Made by a program: the position numbers and the translations under genes. From CAZTLI01 sp964614375 (GTDB lineage Bacteria > Chloroflexota > Anaerolineae > Aggregatilineales > Phototrophicaceae), in assembly GCA_964614375.1 (NCBI GenBank), contig CAZTLI010000285.1, positions 1 to 7,149 of the forward strand: DNA of 7,149 nucleotides, in the 5' to 3' direction. Shown piece by piece: positions 5,920-7,149 of this stretch. Each line of letters begins with the position of its first letter. Positions within the stretch are counted from its first letter, which is position 1. A model generated the notes under the pieces. The model saw nothing but the letters and a program-made list of their open reading frames with translations. It made no database searches and had not been told where the DNA came from.

Positions 5920-6381
5920 ATGCAGTGGTTAAACCGCCGCAACAGCCCGGAAGTCAACTATACGATTGATTTTGTCGCGCCCTATCCCCTCAGCGAGTGT
6001 GTGTATCGTCTGGGCGAGATGCAGCAGCTGCGCGACATCCCCTTTGTCCCCAGAGTCAAAATTCAGCTTAAGCCTGTCAAAAACGAACATTATCGCTTCA
6101 CCATTACCGAAGTTGCCCCGGCATCTATCAAAATCACAGGTGACCTCTATCGGCTCGCCAAAGACAAAACCCACGTCACCGCCGACGCAACGATTCAACG
6201 TCGCCTCTATGTCGAGTGGATTCCGGTGGCGGTGCTGATTACGGCATTGTTCCCTATTATTGGATTGGCGAGTCTTATTTTTGGGGCGAGTTTAGGCGTC
6301 TTCGTTCGTAACTATTGGATTGGCTCCGCGCGCGAATGTAAACGCCTCATCCGCCAGACCGAAGATACATTGGGGATATAA
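5920..6381 (+). CDS. Unrecognised small membrane protein, first of a paralogous pair
   Basis: A 153-residue protein that I do not recognise. Residues 1-97 are polar, with a block APYPLSEC (20-27), a central YRFTITE (58-64) and a run GDLYRLAKDKTHVTADATIQ (74-93) that looks like alternating beta strands. Residues 98-129 are strongly hydrophobic, with a Pro-Ile-Ile-Gly break consistent with a short two-helix hairpin or one long segment, followed by a basic, amphipathic tail (SARECKRLIRQTEDTLG). There is no signal peptide, so the N-terminal domain is probably cytoplasmic. The ATG follows AGAGGATGAG with usable spacing. The next gene, one base away, encodes a clearly related protein, so the two are probably co-transcribed and may form a heteromer. 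The polar part followed by membrane segments could suggest a lipid- or ligand-binding domain near the membrane, but this is speculation. Confidence 0.75.
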   Translation: MQWLNRRNSPEVNYTIDFVAPYPLSECVYRLGEMQQLRDIPFVPRVKIQLKPVKNEHYRFTITEVAPASIKITGDLYRLAKDKTHVTADATIQRRLYVEWIPVAVLITALFPIIGLASLIFGASLGVFVRNYWIGSARECKRLIRQTEDTLGI

Positions 6382-6382
6382 C

Positions 6383-6880
6383 ATGCTCAATATCCCAGGA
6401 CCCAATCCCTCATCCCGTCCCGGCAATCGGACAAACGCCCCGTTTTATATGACCTCGCCGCTGCCTTTGGAACAGTGCGGCAATCGCATCGAAAATGACC
6501 TGACTCATCGTTATTGGATTGATAAATTTGTGGAGGTGGTGCGCGAAGGGGTCAACAACTACCGCTTCACCATCAAGGAAATCACCGGGCGCAGCATCGT
6601 CATCCATATTTCAGGCACAATGGAACGGCGCGACGACGGCACGACCTATATCAAAGGCAACGCCCGGATTCAAGGCATTCTGGTGACAACGGGCACGTTC
6701 ATCCTGCTGCTGGTGTTCATCTTCCTCTTACGCATCAACCCCTATTCGCCCGGTGATTTCGCCGGATTTGCGGGCTTCATCATTTTGTTAGCCGTGATAA
6801 CAGCCTATCAGTGGTATCGTGCTCTCAAAGCGCGCGAACGCCTGCTCAAACACATCGAGCAGACGCTGCTGCGGAAATAA
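6383..6880 (+). CDS. Unrecognised small membrane protein, second of a paralogous pair
   Basis: A 165-residue protein related to its neighbour. It has SPLPLEQC (25-32) matching APYPLSEC, YRFTIKE (60-66) matching YRFTITE, GTMERRDDGTTYIKGNARIQ (78-97) matching the same stretch upstream, and a C-terminal amphipathic segment ERLLKHIEQTL (152-162) matching the upstream tail. It differs by a Pro/Asn-rich N-terminus (residues 5-20) and by two distinct hydrophobic helices, about 100-117 and 126-142, joined by a short NPYSPGD turn. Both termini are predicted cytoplasmic. The ATG at 6383 is chosen because GGGGA (6372-6376) lies six bases upstream; an open extension to 6320 would overlap the previous gene and lacks similarity to the paralogue. 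Function unknown; the conserved PLxxC and YRFTIxE blocks are the best handles for a family search. Confidence 0.78.
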   Translation: MLNIPGPNPSSRPGNRTNAPFYMTSPLPLEQCGNRIENDLTHRYWIDKFVEVVREGVNNYRFTIKEITGRSIVIHISGTMERRDDGTTYIKGNARIQGILVTTGTFILLLVFIFLLRINPYSPGDFAGFAGFIILLAVITAYQWYRALKARERLLKHIEQTLLRK

Positions 6881-6904
6881 TTCAATTTAGCCTGAAATCA
6901 GGTA

Positions 6905-7149
6905 TTACGCAGCCTCAACAGGCGTGGGTTCGGCTTTAGGTTTGCGCGTCCAGAACCAGCGCAGCACGGGATTATTCCCTTCCTGAACATGATCCAGTAC
7001 GCTGACAATCAAAAAGCCGATGACCATCAAGGCAATCGCCAGCACGACGGTATCGCCATTCGGCAGTGCATTGGCTTCCAACACGGGCACCGTTTCGCCA
7101 TGACGGTCAATGCGCGTTTCGAGCACCTCTTTCCAGGGCCAGATGCGCC
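6905..7149 (-). CDS. Unrecognised single-pass membrane protein, 5' end outside the window
   Basis: The minus-strand frame is open from the right edge to a TAA at 6907-6905, giving at least 81 residues. A GTG at 7126-7124 could start a 73-residue protein, but the codons before it (RIWPWKE) read like ordinary coding sequence and no properly spaced Shine-Dalgarno precedes it, so the gene probably begins beyond 7149. Numbered from that GTG, a soluble segment of about 26 residues (including RIDRHGETVPVL) precedes one hydrophobic helix at roughly 27-43 (VVLAIALMVIGFLIVSVL). A charged tail follows: DHVQEGNNPVLRWFWTRKP, ending in PKAEPTPVEAA. No catalytic motif is visible and I do not recognise the family. 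It is convergent with the paralogous pair, 24 bases apart. Confidence 0.6.
   Translation of the reverse strand, partial: RIWPWKEVLETRIDRHGETVPVLEANALPNGDTVVLAIALMVIGFLIVSVLDHVQEGNNPVLRWFWTRKPKAEPTPVEAA

Noticed and set aside
6891..6902. CCTGAAATCAGG inverted repeat between the convergent genes at the right end
   Set aside because: Only four or five base pairs can form and no T tract follows. Its position would suit a terminator, but the evidence is insufficient.

Overview
The window is densely coding, moderately GC-rich bacterial chromosome. It holds eight complete protein genes, one gene cut by the right edge and probably the last codons of another at the left edge. No tRNA, rRNA, CRISPR array, transposase or phage gene was seen, and no gene-free stretch exceeds about 125 bases. 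A Chloroflexota (Anaerolineae-like) source is my best guess. It rests on the Pro/Thr-rich linker after the membrane anchor of the ComEA-like protein and on the overall gene style. This is an inference, not a marker-based assignment.

Left part (1-2292): a class I SAM-dependent methyltransferase on the + strand ends tail-to-tail, with an 18-base overlap, against a two-gene minus-strand operon. That operon encodes an ATPase and a membrane permease of the FetA/FetB (YbbL/YbbM, UPF0014) type, a probable metal (iron) exporter. A 114-base divergent promoter region separates it from a + strand MalK-like ABC ATPase (2407-3477) that has no permease or binding protein nearby.

Middle (3478-5796): convergent with that ATPase is a minus-strand ComEA-like protein (anchor, SLBB, tandem helix-hairpin-helix), the DNA receptor of natural transformation. 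It has its own good promoter. Upstream on the same strand lies a 2H phosphoesterase ('2'-5' RNA ligase' family). This is divergent from trmB, the tRNA m7G46 methyltransferase. The trmB promoter places the transcript start at or next to the ATG, so the mRNA is probably leaderless. TrmB carries an extra C-terminal domain of about 115 residues that begins at an internal ATG with a good Shine-Dalgarno sequence.

Right part (5797-7149): two adjacent + strand genes one base apart encode paralogous small membrane proteins of a family I do not recognise. A minus-strand single-pass membrane protein then runs off the right edge.

The genes do not form one pathway. Apart from the FetAB-like pair and the paralogous pair, the neighbours look like independent housekeeping or accessory units with short promoters between them. 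The most interesting unexplained items are the paralogous membrane pair, the TrmB extension with its internal start, and a shared CGGTAYAMT form of the -10 element.
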